A DNA stretch of 64,000 nucleotides from Alphaproteobacteria bacterium (GCA_017463185.1 JAFTPS010000008.1:110192-174191); one strand, 5' to 3'; positions 33,287-42,080 are shown, numbered from the stretch's first letter. Notes: a model not told the origin generated them from the letters alone. Numbers and translations are program-made.

Positions 33287-35368
33287 CTATCTTAAAATCC
33301 GGTCGGTGATTTCATCCAGTGCCGTTTTTGCATCTATTTTTGATATAACAATTCCCTTGCCGTATTTTTTGATACGTTCGGCTGGTGCGCCAATATCAAA
33401 ACACGCGACCGGTATATTCATACTGATTGCCTCTGATGTTGTATAAGAAAATGTTTCGGGCCAAATGGACGGGATAAATATAATGTCTATATTATTTTTT
33501 TCTATGATATCTGGCAGTTGTTCCGGGGTATATTTGCCCAATACTTTTGTGTTTCTCAATTTTTCCGTAATACTTCCTATGACATATAAGTTTATACCCG
33601 GCATATCTTTTATCAGTGTATCCATTTCTTGGACCAGTTTAGCACCTTTTGATACATTTATTGTCCCCAGCACGGCAATATTTATGCCGTTGTGTGGCGG
33701 TATATTTGCCGTTCTTAAATCATGTGTCGTATGTGGGATGATTTTTATTTTATATTTTATGTCCGGGTATTTTTTGATGAATATATTGGCGGTTGATTCA
33801 GAAAAAACAATTATTTCATCCACTGTATTTTTCAAAAAATTATGCCATTTTTTTTGCCATTCGCATATAGATTCTGTTTTAATAGCTGATATTGATTGCG
33901 TCCGTTTCCAACAGGCGCAACATTCATCCGCACACGGACAATTGCAATAACAATTTGCATAATTTAGCATATTTATTGTTGGGCAAACGCATTGCAAATC
34001 GTGCCCACGAAAAGATACAATTGCGTGTGTATCTTGTTTTAGTTCTTTTATAACATCCAGAAAAGCCAATGGATTTTTATAGTCGGCCAGATTATTTACA
34101 ATAATTGCATCTGGTTTTATTTGTCGCAACAGCCATAATGCTTCATCTGTTTTTACATTTAATTGTTCTGATATGTTTTTATAACATACAGATATAGTAG
34201 AATAATTATAATCTCCTTCCTGGAATCTTATGCATAATGTGTCGTCAGACAGACTTGCAAATTGGTTTTTTGTATATGTTTCTGTCCCGCCCCCATACGA
34301 ATGATCAAACCAGCATTGGGTTGCTTTTGCGCATTTATTTAATGTCAAAATAATAACTAAAAAACGTACAGATAAGAAATCGTTATTCTTGACAGATTTA
34401 TCAATCATATTTACATATTCGGGATATCTGTTATGAATGATTTTCATATGTTTCTGTATCAATGCGGATTTGTCTTGGTTCTGGAAACTGCCGCCGTGTT
34501 TGTGCCACACCACCAGATTTGCCGCAATCGTATTTATAAAGCCGTTTTTTATGGCACGCAAGCACCAATCATTTTCCTCGCCATAGCCGCGTTCAAATAT
34601 TTCATCCAGGCCGCCTATTTTATTTATCGCCGCCCGAGACATCGCCATACAAAAACCAACGCCCGTGGGAAATGTCAATCTGCGGAACGGTGCATTGATA
34701 CAGCCAATTGCTTTATTTATTTCCGCCAAATCACCATACAACACATTATCCCGAAAAATATGGGGAACGGAAAATATTGTTCCCGAATTGGTAAAAGGTG
34801 TCACCGACGCAACAGTCCCGTCCGAAAACAAAGGATACATCAGACGGCTGGCCCAATTTTTTGGTACAACGCAATCTGTGTTTAACAAAACGACATCGTT
34901 ATCAGTGCATTGTAATCCACGGTTGACCGTTTTCACAAACCCCAGATTATGTTCGTTTTGTAATATCCGCATATTTCCCGCAAATTGTTTTTGCCATTTT
35001 TCAAGGGTTGACAATATACGTTCATCTGGTGAAGCATCGTCTATGACCGTGATTTGATATTCTAAGTCTGTATTTTTATAGATACTGTCAAACAATGTGT
35101 CCAGATATTGGTACCCGTTATATACTGGGATGATAATATCTATTTTCTTATTTGACACACTGTCAAATTTTTGCGTCATCAGGGTTATTAAATTCAAAAC
35201 ACTTCTGGGGGCTTTGATATATTTATGCTGGCTGATTTTTATCCCGAACAGGTGTGTTTTTCGGCCATCAAAGCACCATTGTTTATTCAGGTATGTTAAA
35301 CCAAAACATTTATAATCAACGTTTCGTACATCTTTGTTGATAGTGGTGGTTTTTGTTAGTATTTTCAT
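33287..35368 (-). CDS. Two-domain glycosyltransferase (GT2 + GT4)
   Basis: The 693-residue protein has a GT-A domain at about 75-330 ('DIIIPVYNGYQYLDTLFDSIYK', 'LLNTDCVVP', 'FERGYGEENDWCLRA'). A Cys-rich middle part ('CPTINMLNYANCYCNCPCADECCACW') and a GT-B C-terminal half ('NIAVLGTINVSKGAKLVQEM', 'FIPSIWPETFSYTTSEAISMNIPVACFD') follow. It would add two sugars to a surface glycan, possibly rhamnose-type given the RgpF-like neighbour. The ATG 35368 (GAGATA site) is preferred to an upstream TTG. The Cys cluster in the middle is unusual and may bind metal. Confidence 0.85.
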   Translation of the reverse strand: MKILTKTTTINKDVRNVDYKCFGLTYLNKQWCFDGRKTHLFGIKISQHKYIKAPRSVLNLITLMTQKFDSVSNKKIDIIIPVYNGYQYLDTLFDSIYKNTDLEYQITVIDDASPDERILSTLEKWQKQFAGNMRILQNEHNLGFVKTVNRGLQCTDNDVVLLNTDCVVPKNWASRLMYPLFSDGTVASVTPFTNSGTIFSVPHIFRDNVLYGDLAEINKAIGCINAPFRRLTFPTGVGFCMAMSRAAINKIGGLDEIFERGYGEENDWCLRAIKNGFINTIAANLVVWHKHGGSFQNQDKSALIQKHMKIIHNRYPEYVNMIDKSVKNNDFLSVRFLVIILTLNKCAKATQCWFDHSYGGGTETYTKNQFASLSDDTLCIRFQEGDYNYSTISVCYKNISEQLNVKTDEALWLLRQIKPDAIIVNNLADYKNPLAFLDVIKELKQDTHAIVSFRGHDLQCVCPTINMLNYANCYCNCPCADECCACWKRTQSISAIKTESICEWQKKWHNFLKNTVDEIIVFSESTANIFIKKYPDIKYKIKIIPHTTHDLRTANIPPHNGINIAVLGTINVSKGAKLVQEMDTLIKDMPGINLYVIGSITEKLRNTKVLGKYTPEQLPDIIEKNNIDIIFIPSIWPETFSYTTSEAISMNIPVACFDIGAPAERIKKYGKGIVISKIDAKTALDEITDRILR

Positions 35369-35370
35369 TT

Positions 35371-36390
35371 TTATATCTCGCAAATATGTTTATGTATTTT
35401 ACACAGTGGGATTTTGTTAAAAATAAGCACTTTGTAATTATACATTTCGTGAACCTTTTTGCGCTGTATCATCAGCATCGGAATCCCAAACAGGCTGACT
35501 TTGAATCTTGTTTTATAACAAAAGCGTTTATCCCCACCAGTTAAAGGAATTCCATAATTTATTGCGTACTTTTTGATGTGTTCAATCAATTGTTCGTCTT
35601 TGACATATGGGGTCAGATAACGCAGATTGCCAATTTCGCTAATCAGATTTTTCTTTATAAACGGTATTCCGCATTGCAGAATTTGCATCGGTTTTTGATA
35701 TATTTTGTGGCCCGCATCAGCACATCTGTTTTGTGAATATGCATACATTGTATGACCATGCTGTAATAAAAGTTGCGATAATCGTACCTCGTATTTACAG
35801 ACAATATCTTCTTTGGATGATTGCCGGGTTATACTTTGTATAAAATTTTTAACATATTCTGTTTGCGCAATTTTTGTCGTCATTCCAACAAACCAAGACT
35901 GGATATGTTTTGGGATAACGTTATCTTGATTTTGAACCAGACCCGTAAAATCACATTGTTGTGATTCCATATCTGTCAGGATGGGATTCAGATTAAATAT
36001 TGGACCAAATACAGAATCGTTTACAAAATATATCCATTCATAATTTTGAAACAGGTTATGATTTTCCGCCCAAATATAACCACGCTTGTAAGAGCCAAAA
36101 TCATATTCATTGTGCTGGGAGGCATCAATATGCAATATGTTGGGCAGACTATCCAGTTTTTGTATTTCCGGCGACGGGATTTGACAATCAAACACAAGTA
36201 CGATGTCGCCTAATTTTGATAGTTCGCCTAAATAATATATCAATGTCTCATCTATGATATTTTTGGCCGAATACCCAGCAAAGATAAATAATCGCTTTGT
36301 CATAATGCTTTTGTCCCCGCAAATTTTATTTGCATGGTATTTAGATGCGGTGGCTTTTGCACCAGGACAATATTCAGATGCATTTGGCAT
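35371..36390 (-). CDS. RgpF-like rhamnan synthesis protein
   Basis: The product has the RgpF family start 'MTKRLFIFAGYSAKNIIDETLIYYLGELSKLGDIVLVFDC', then 'YDFGSYKRGY', 'YEWIYFVNDSVFGP' and 'FVGMTTKI'. Two starts are possible. ATG 36303 gives 310 residues and fits the family; ATG 36390 adds 29 unusual residues but has an AGGGG site. The gene opens the three-gene glycan operon, and a structured leader (36421-36535) lies just upstream. Confidence 0.82.
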   Translation of the reverse strand: MPNASEYCPGAKATASKYHANKICGDKSIMTKRLFIFAGYSAKNIIDETLIYYLGELSKLGDIVLVFDCQIPSPEIQKLDSLPNILHIDASQHNEYDFGSYKRGYIWAENHNLFQNYEWIYFVNDSVFGPIFNLNPILTDMESQQCDFTGLVQNQDNVIPKHIQSWFVGMTTKIAQTEYVKNFIQSITRQSSKEDIVCKYEVRLSQLLLQHGHTMYAYSQNRCADAGHKIYQKPMQILQCGIPFIKKNLISEIGNLRYLTPYVKDEQLIEHIKKYAINYGIPLTGGDKRFCYKTRFKVSLFGIPMLMIQRKKVHEMYNYKVLIFNKIPLCKIHKHICEI

Positions 36391-36420
36391 TTCTTAAACC
36401 CCTATTTTTGTTGTAATAAC

Positions 36421-36535
36421 AAAAACACCAAGGAAAAATTCTTGGTGGTTGGAGCTTGAGAACAATATAGTGAATTGCATACCTTATTCTGTATATTCGG
36501 TATACTCCAACCCAGTGGTTGGAGTTTTTTCGTCT
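36421..36535 (-). promoter_or_regulatory. Attenuator-like structured leader, copy 1
   Basis: On the minus strand, CTCCAACC, GGTTGGAG and CTCCAACC (plus-strand 36517-36524, 36505-36512, 36447-36454) can pair 1:2 or 2:3. The 2:3 stem encloses a hairpin with loop GAATATACAGAATAA (stem TATACC/GGTATG) and a second CAAT/ATTG hairpin. It abuts a terminator CACCAAG/CTTGGTG-TTTTT (36421-36447). A possible promoter TTGCTT-17-TAGTAT lies at 36624-36596. The glycan operon starts downstream. The plus strand also shows a T-run after GGTTGGAG, so the strand is not certain. Confidence 0.6.
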
Positions 36536-36697
36536 TTTTTTGACGCACTATGCGGGTTCTCACGCCCAATATAGAAAAACTCTATATCGTCAATAATACT
36601 AATCCGTTAGATTACAAAAAGCAATCAAAATAAAAACATTGATAATGGCGCGTTTCTTTGATATTCTTCTCAGTATATATGCTAAAAGGATTTATTT
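36536..36697. other. Intergenic region between the glycan operon and olsB
   Basis: No gene is seen. It holds an inverted repeat ATATAGA/TCTATAT (about 36570-36588) beside the possible minus-strand promoter, and the olsB ribosome site AAAAGGA. Confidence 0.5.
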
Positions 36698-37657
36698 ATG
36701 GCTATCAAGGTCCGTGATTACGAGGTCCGTTTAACCCGCAACAAAGAAGAACGCAAACAGGTTCGTCAACTGCGCTATCGCGTTTTTGTAGAAGAAGAAG
36801 GGGCCAGTGCCACCGAAGAACAACGCGCCCTGGACGAAGAATACGATGCCTATGACCGTTATGCCGAATATATGGCGGTATTTCACAACGGTCGTGTTGT
36901 TGGAACATACCGTATTATTGACCGTAATGCCGCGGAAAAAATGGGCAGTTTTTACACGGAATCTGAATTTAACATTACCAAAATAAAAAAATATCGCGGC
37001 AATATTGCGGAAATGTCGCGTGCCTGCGTTGAAAAGTCATATCGTGAAAATGCGTTGGTTATGCGTATGCTGTGGGCCGGACTGGGTGAATTGATTGTTC
37101 GCCGTAAAATTGGGGTTGTATTTGGGGTGGCGTCTTTTGTTGGAACGAAACCCGCCCGCAGTGCCCAGGCAATATCATATTTGTACTATAATCATTTAAC
37201 TCCGTTGCGGTTGCGTGCAACCGTGTTGCCAGAGAATTTTGCAGATGGCGTAAATCCAAAATTGGCGCGTATGAATATTTTACCACATGAATTTGTGGAT
37301 GCCGCCGACGCAAAGGCCGAAATGACCCCACTTATCAAGGGGTATCTGCGCCTTGGCGCTACATTTGGCAAAGGTGTATTTATTGACGCACCGTTTAATT
37401 CATACGATGTGTTTGTAATGGTTGAAACACGCAAAATGGATGCGGCATATCAAAAGCACTTTCTGGGGCGTGAAAATGCCCTGGGGGCCGAGGAAACACA
37501 CGACGGAATAATCAAAACTGTTGGTAAAATAATTACTTTGCCTGTGGTTGGCCCGTTCAAGGTTGTACGTGCATTTGTTGATTTCTTGTTGCGCGAAGAT
37601 GCCGCTGATGCCGAATTTGTAGAGGATGAAAAATCCGACGAAGGGGATATTGCATAA
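36698..37657 (+). CDS. olsB: Ornithine-acyl[ACP] N-acyltransferase (OlsB-like)
   Basis: The 319-residue GNAT-fold enzyme would join a 3-hydroxyacyl chain to ornithine, the first step of ornithine-lipid synthesis. Typical features are 'YEVRLTRNKEERKQVRQLRYRVFVEE', 'DEYDAYDRYAEYMAV', 'GTYRII', 'AEMSRACVEKSYR' and 'PLIKGYLRLGA'. The C-terminal ~60 residues after 'RKMDAAYQKHFLG' form an acidic extension not needed for the reaction. The stop overlaps the olsA start (TAATG), so the pair is coupled. An AAAAGGA site is present. Confidence 0.87.
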   Translation: MAIKVRDYEVRLTRNKEERKQVRQLRYRVFVEEEGASATEEQRALDEEYDAYDRYAEYMAVFHNGRVVGTYRIIDRNAAEKMGSFYTESEFNITKIKKYRGNIAEMSRACVEKSYRENALVMRMLWAGLGELIVRRKIGVVFGVASFVGTKPARSAQAISYLYYNHLTPLRLRATVLPENFADGVNPKLARMNILPHEFVDAADAKAEMTPLIKGYLRLGATFGKGVFIDAPFNSYDVFVMVETRKMDAAYQKHFLGRENALGAEETHDGIIKTVGKIITLPVVGPFKVVRAFVDFLLREDAADAEFVEDEKSDEGDIA

Positions 37658-38478
37658 TGGCCAAACTGCGTAAACAAAATATTTTTAACACGACGACTGC
37701 GGCAATTAAGTTTACGTTATTCTGGATAATGGTGGTTATTCAGTTGCCGATATTATTGTTGTTGCCACGTGGCAATATATCTGTGCGCTATATGCGGGTA
37801 TTTATGTGGATTTTGGTCAAGTTATCTGGTGTTCGTGTCGTTGTACATGGCAAACTGTCCGATGCGCGCCCATTGATGATTGTGTCTAATCATATATCTG
37901 TGTTTGAAATTGCGACATTTCCATCCGTTTTTCGTGGCAGTTTTATTGCCAAGAAAGAAATGGAATCGTGGCCATTGGTTGGCTGGGTTGCGAAAAAATT
38001 TGGTGTAATATTTGTTGACCGTCGTCCATCCCATGCGCGTGACGCATTGGCGGTGGTGCAAAAAACTGTCCAAACGGTTAAATATCCGATGATATTATTC
38101 CCCGAAGGAACAACGACAAATGGTGCGTATGTAAAACCATTCAAAAGCACGCTGTTCAACTTTGTTGAAAATTCCAACGTCACGGTTCAGCCTATGGCGA
38201 TGCATTACAGACACAAAGATGGTTCTGTGATTGACGAACAAACACTTGCCGACCACTTTGCGTATTTTGATAATGCGAAAATGGAGACCGGCCCCAAATG
38301 TAAAATTGAACGTTCTGCATTCGGCCAGGTGTTTCACATTATGATGTTGGGCGGATTTACGGTTGAAATAACCCTGCTGCCGCCACCGCCCCTGGCGGGT
38401 ATGGACAGAAAGCAGATTGCCGACGTTCTGCAAAAACAAGTGTCGGAAAAATATATGGAATTGAAAGATAAGAAATAA
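37657..38478 (+). CDS. olsA: Lyso-ornithine-lipid O-acyltransferase (OlsA/PlsC family)
   Basis: The 273-residue membrane acyltransferase has an N-terminal hydrophobic segment (about 18-42), the H-x4-D/E motif as 'SNHISVFEI' (Glu in place of Asp), and 'FPEGTTTNG' as the acceptor motif. By its position after olsB it most likely adds the second acyl chain of ornithine lipid; a general phosphatidic-acid role (PlsC) cannot be excluded. Ornithine lipids replace phospholipids under phosphate limitation in many alphaproteobacteria. Confidence 0.82.
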   Translation: MAKLRKQNIFNTTTAAIKFTLFWIMVVIQLPILLLLPRGNISVRYMRVFMWILVKLSGVRVVVHGKLSDARPLMIVSNHISVFEIATFPSVFRGSFIAKKEMESWPLVGWVAKKFGVIFVDRRPSHARDALAVVQKTVQTVKYPMILFPEGTTTNGAYVKPFKSTLFNFVENSNVTVQPMAMHYRHKDGSVIDEQTLADHFAYFDNAKMETGPKCKIERSAFGQVFHIMMLGGFTVEITLLPPPPLAGMDRKQIADVLQKQVSEKYMELKDKK

Positions 38479-38502
38479 TTAAAAATAAAAGAGATTTATA
38501 TT

Positions 38503-39939
38503 ATGAAAACAGCTATTACACCAACACGCGCTGAAAATTTCAGCGAATGGTATCAGAATTTAATCGTTGCCGCAGATTTGGCGGAAAACGCGCCTGTGCG
38601 TGGATGTATGACGATAAAGCCATACGGATGGGCGATTTGGGAATTGATGCGCGACGAAATGGACAGACGCATCAAATCGCACGGTGTCCAGAACGCGAAT
38701 TTTCCTTTACTGATACCGATTGAATTTTTTAATAAAGAAGCCGAACATGTTGACGGTTTTGCCAAGGAATCTGCGGTTGTGACACATCACCGTCTGAAAA
38801 TGATTGATGGTAAATTACAGCCCGACCCAGAATCAAAACTGACCGAACCATACATTATCCGTCCAACATCCGAAACCATTATTGGCGAGGCTATGTCCCG
38901 TTGGATTCAATCATATCGTGATTTGCCGATGAAGTTAAATCAGTGGGTAAATGTTATGCGTTGGGAAATGCGTCCACGTATGTTCCTGCGAACATCCGAA
39001 TTTAACTGGCAAGAAGGGCATAATGTATTCGCTACCCACGAAGAAGCCAACGCAGATGCACGTAAAATGCATAAAATGTATGGCGACTATATGCGCGAAA
39101 TCTTGGCGATTCCATCCATTATGGGTGAAAAAACGCCCGAGGAACGCTTTGCCGGTGCTGACCACACATACACACTGGAACACATTATGCAGGATGGCAA
39201 GGCACTACAGGCCGGCACATCGCACGATTTGGGACAACATTTTTCAAAATCGTTTAGTATTCAGTTCCTGGGGACGGATGGCAAATTACAACATGCCTGG
39301 ACCACATCCTGGGGAACAACAACCCGTATGATGGGGTCTATGTTTATGGTGCATTCCGACGATGACGGATTGGTATTACCACCGGCGGTTGCCCCGCATC
39401 AAATTGTTATTATTCCAATAACACGCGAAGACACAGCGGCCGAATTAAATGCATATGCTGAAAAACTGGGTGAACAATTGCGTATATCTGGTATTCGTGT
39501 GTTGGTTGATACATCTGATATGCGCGCCCCAGATAAAATGTGGAAATGGATTAAACGTGGCGTTCCTTTGCGTGTTGAAATTGGCGTACGTGAAATGGAA
39601 TCTGACACCGTCACCATCACGCGTCGTGATTTGGGTCGTGAATCCAAACGCACAATTACAATTGATGAATTGACATCCAGCGCAACCAATATTCTGACCC
39701 AGATTCACGATGATATGGTTGCGCGCGTGGAAAAACGCAATGCGGAAATGATTCATAATGTTGCGGATTTAGACGCGCTGGACGCGGCACTGGCAAGTGG
39801 CGAAATTGGATTTTTCCGTATCAAATATGATTTAACCACAAATGAACAGTTTGATGGTTTAATGGAAAAATATAAAATCACGCGACGCTGCCTGGACGAT
39901 AACGACCCAGCATATGTATTCGTCGCAAAATCATATTAA
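38503..39939 (+). CDS. proS: Prolyl-tRNA synthetase, archaeal/eukaryotic type
   Basis: The 478-residue enzyme charges tRNA-Pro. The N-terminus 'FSEWYQNLIVAADLAENAPVRGCMTIKPYGWAIWE', motif 2 region 'VNVMRWEMRPRMFLRTSEFNWQEGHNVF', 'TSHDLGQHFSKSF', the anticodon domain 'PPAVAPHQIVIIPI' and the C-terminal end '...AYVFVAKSY' are those of the archaeal/eukaryotic-like ProRS. The usual alphaproteobacterial form is the short bacterial type. There is no INS editing domain. It is followed by a terminator. Confidence 0.93.
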   Translation: MKTAITPTRAENFSEWYQNLIVAADLAENAPVRGCMTIKPYGWAIWELMRDEMDRRIKSHGVQNANFPLLIPIEFFNKEAEHVDGFAKESAVVTHHRLKMIDGKLQPDPESKLTEPYIIRPTSETIIGEAMSRWIQSYRDLPMKLNQWVNVMRWEMRPRMFLRTSEFNWQEGHNVFATHEEANADARKMHKMYGDYMREILAIPSIMGEKTPEERFAGADHTYTLEHIMQDGKALQAGTSHDLGQHFSKSFSIQFLGTDGKLQHAWTTSWGTTTRMMGSMFMVHSDDDGLVLPPAVAPHQIVIIPITREDTAAELNAYAEKLGEQLRISGIRVLVDTSDMRAPDKMWKWIKRGVPLRVEIGVREMESDTVTITRRDLGRESKRTITIDELTSSATNILTQIHDDMVARVEKRNAEMIHNVADLDALDAALASGEIGFFRIKYDLTTNEQFDGLMEKYKITRRCLDDNDPAYVFVAKSY

Positions 39940-39966
39940 AAAATCCCCCATTTGGGGGATTTTTAA
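39940..39966. terminator. Bidirectional terminator after proS
   Basis: Stem AATCCCCC-ATT-TGGGGGATT with flanking A and T runs. Confidence 0.9.
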
Positions 39967-40235
39967 TCGGTCATTGCACAGGCACTGGTATATTCATATG
40001 TTCCAGATTCATCAGTATATGATACCCCCGTCGGTGCAAACATATAGCAACCACCCAATATTGTGGCGGAACAAGAAGTTGCCGTTTTTCCAACATAGCC
40101 CGTGGGACATGTTGTTGCAATGGACAATTTATCACTTTTCATTGTATAGCCCGTTGGACAGGCAACCAATGGCGTATCCGCACACGCCATAACAGTTGTC
40201 ATAATAATGGCACAACATACAAATAAATTTTTCAT
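39963..40235 (-). CDS. Small cysteine-rich secreted protein
   Basis: The 90-residue product has a signal peptide (MKNLFVCCAIIMTTVMACA), two 'CPTGY' turns and an end 'GGCYMFAPTGVSYTDESGTYEYTSAC'. This end matches the C-terminal module of the proteins at 22121 and 63124. It is second in a two-gene unit (12-bp gap) behind the attenuator-like leader at 40731. A GGGGGG ribosome site is present. Function is unknown. Confidence 0.72.
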   Translation of the reverse strand: MKNLFVCCAIIMTTVMACADTPLVACPTGYTMKSDKLSIATTCPTGYVGKTATSCSATILGGCYMFAPTGVSYTDESGTYEYTSACAMTD

Positions 40236-40247
40236 TTTAGCCCCCCT

Positions 40248-40682
40248 TTATAACCAATCAATACTTTGTACTATAATGCCACTGCGCCCCTCTCTGATAA
40301 CACCCGCGCATTCACTTGCACAATTGCTGGTACAATTTTCTAATGATGCGCCACCAGTAAACCATTTGGTAGTTCCCGGGGAAATTATTTTACACCAACA
40401 ATTACTGCCGTTTGTGGCGGATATATTTGATATATTGATGGCCCCAATGTCCACTGGTGAATCCGATGAACAATACGACACCCCAGAAATGCTGATTAAA
40501 TTCGGTCCACCTGATATCAAATTATGACCGGCCGACCAGTCAACGGTATCGGTGTTGGCACCACCAGACCACGAGCCATTAAACACAGATGTATTGGCTA
40601 AAATCGGCAAACAGCGATAATCCGCCGATGCCGGCGCGATAAGCAGTACGCCAATCGCAGTTAGTGATAAAATTTTTTTCAT
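40248..40682 (-). CDS. Small secreted protein
   Basis: The 144-residue product has a signal peptide (MKKILSLTAIGVLLIAPASA) and 8 cysteines in a Ser/Gly/Asn-rich chain ('CWCKIISPGTTKWFTGGASLENCTSNCASEC'). It is not recognised. A GGGAGT site lies upstream, and the attenuator-like leader precedes it. Confidence 0.72.
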   Translation of the reverse strand: MKKILSLTAIGVLLIAPASADYRCLPILANTSVFNGSWSGGANTDTVDWSAGHNLISGGPNLISISGVSYCSSDSPVDIGAINISNISATNGSNCWCKIISPGTTKWFTGGASLENCTSNCASECAGVIREGRSGIIVQSIDWL

Positions 40683-40730
40683 TTGTCTTACTCCCGTTTT
40701 CTAATTGTTGCCCCACGATGGGGAATTAAA

Positions 40731-40845
40731 AAACCACGCGTAAAAAACGAGTGGTCAGGAGGTTCAAGACAATCACAAAGTATTGTGTGCTTATTCAATA
40801 TATTCGCAACCCTCCTGACACAAATGTTCAGGAGTTTTTTATCGT
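40731..40845 (-). promoter_or_regulatory. Attenuator-like structured leader, copy 2
   Basis: On the minus strand, CTCCTGAA, GTCAGGAGG and CCTCCTGAC (plus-strand 40827-40834, 40811-40819, 40754-40762) can pair 1:2 or 2:3. The 2:3 stem encloses the conserved loop GAATATATTGAATAA and a CACAA/TTGTG hairpin. It touches a terminator CCACTCG/CGCGTGG with TTTTTT (40729-40754). The stem bases differ from copy 1 but pairing is kept, and the loop is nearly unchanged. Two small secreted-protein genes follow. Confidence 0.65.
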
Positions 40846-40857
40846 CTGGAATGGATA

Positions 40858-40881
40858 CGAAAAACACGCCATTGGCGCGTC
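40858..40881 (-). terminator. Terminator-like hairpin ahead of leader copy 2
   Basis: On the minus strand, stem CGCGCC-AAT-GGCGTG followed by TTTTT. It lies between the promoter at 40952-40980 and the structured leader, so it may be a further control point or end a short RNA. Confidence 0.55.
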
Positions 40882-40951
40882 GGATTTCGTTTCCAAACGC
40901 TTTGTGCACGGGTCTTGACACCCCATTATGGCAATTCGCCATAACACGTGT

Positions 40952-40980
40952 ATTATAAACAATAATTTACCTTTCTGCAA
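40952..40980 (-). promoter_or_regulatory. Promoter of the small secreted-protein unit
   Basis: On the minus strand, TTGCAG (40980-40975), 17 bp, TATAAT (40957-40952). A palindrome TTATGGC-GAATT-GCCATAA (40926-40944) lies at the expected start of transcription, as an operator or a 5' hairpin. About 260 nt of leader follow before the first gene. Confidence 0.55.
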
Positions 40981-41043
40981 ATATTTAGTGCGGTATGGCG
41001 GTAATGACAATTTCTCTTATTTATCTTATGACGATTTTTGTGG

Positions 41044-41049
41044 TATAAT
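41044..41049 (+). promoter_or_regulatory. -10 box of ldh
   Basis: TATAAT; the upstream bases TTATTTATC..TTTTTGTGG resemble those at 29480-29499. Confidence 0.5.
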
Positions 41050-41082
41050 GAATGTGATGTAATTTTAAGGGAGAGAGCACAT

Positions 41083-42015
41083 ATGAAAATTTCAATTATT
41101 GGTTTGGGGTCGGTTGGCTCGGCGGTTGCGACGGCAGTAAAAAATACGGGATTGGCCCGCGAAATTGTTTTATTTGACCGCGATGGGATTCGCGCACGTG
41201 CCGCCGCCGAAGATTTGGGACACGCATCTGCTTTTTCATATGATGTTAAAATTACCGCGGTAAATAATTATCGTGCTATTCGCGGGTCTGAAATTGTAAT
41301 TATTGCGGCTGGGGCTAACCAAAAACCAGGCGAAACGCGTACGGATTTGTTGAACAAAAATGCCGCCGTGATAAATGATATTGTTCCACGCGTTATGGCA
41401 AATGTTGATGCAAAAAAAATAAAGTTGATTATTGTCACCAATCCTTTGGATGTAATGGTAATGCTGGCCCAGAAAATTTCTAAATTGCCTGCCGCACGTG
41501 TGATTGGCACGGGGACTATGCTGGATTCGGCACGCCTGCGGGCGATATTGTCGCGTCAATTATCCGTATCAACCCAGTCTATTGATGCGTATGTTCTGGG
41601 TGAACACGGCGACAGCAGTATGATAAACTGGTCATCTGCGTGCATAGGTGCGGTTGCATTAAATGATTTCTGTCGTCAGACAAAAATAAGTTTGCCTGCC
41701 ACCACACGCCGTACAATTGAACATCGTGTACACAACGCAGCATATGAAATTATCCAGGGTCGTGGCGCAACCTGGGATGGTATTGCCGCGGCGGTGGCGG
41801 ACCTGGTGCGGTGTATAATCAATGATGAACATAAAATTTTGACTGTATCGGTTGTGGATGGCGCGGGGGATAAAGCCTTGGCGATGTCGTTGCCACGAAT
41901 TGTGGGCGAAAATGGTGTCATAGCAACACTGAATCCAAAAATGGACGCCGCTGAATCCACAGCCTTGCGGCGCAGCGGAAAAATCATTCGTAAAAACTTT
42001 GACTCAATTGCATAG
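41083..42015 (+). CDS. ldh: L-lactate dehydrogenase
   Basis: The 310-residue NAD-dependent enzyme interconverts pyruvate and L-lactate. It has the Rossmann motif G-x-G-x-x-G-like 'IIGLGSVGSAV', the specificity loop 'AGANQKPGETR' with Gln (lactate) where malate dehydrogenases have Arg, 'TMLDSARLR' with the Asp/Arg pair, and 'LGEHGDS' with the catalytic His. The start at 41083 has an AGGGAGAG site. It suggests fermentative growth. Confidence 0.93.
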   Translation: MKISIIGLGSVGSAVATAVKNTGLAREIVLFDRDGIRARAAAEDLGHASAFSYDVKITAVNNYRAIRGSEIVIIAAGANQKPGETRTDLLNKNAAVINDIVPRVMANVDAKKIKLIIVTNPLDVMVMLAQKISKLPAARVIGTGTMLDSARLRAILSRQLSVSTQSIDAYVLGEHGDSSMINWSSACIGAVALNDFCRQTKISLPATTRRTIEHRVHNAAYEIIQGRGATWDGIAAAVADLVRCIINDEHKILTVSVVDGAGDKALAMSLPRIVGENGVIATLNPKMDAAESTALRRSGKIIRKNFDSIA

Positions 42016-42053
42016 ATAAATAATATTTATGTTATTACACTGGGCTAAAATTA

Positions 42054-42080
42054 AAACCACCCAAATGGGTGGTCTTTTTA
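42054..42080. terminator. Terminator after ldh
   Basis: Stem ACCACCC-AAAT-GGGTGGT, T-run on the right and A-run on the left. Confidence 0.88.

Noticed and set aside
40688..40942. 84-codon frame through leader copy 2
   Set aside because: The ATG is close to the predicted transcription start, but the frame crosses two terminator hairpins and the structured RNA, and its composition is not protein-like.
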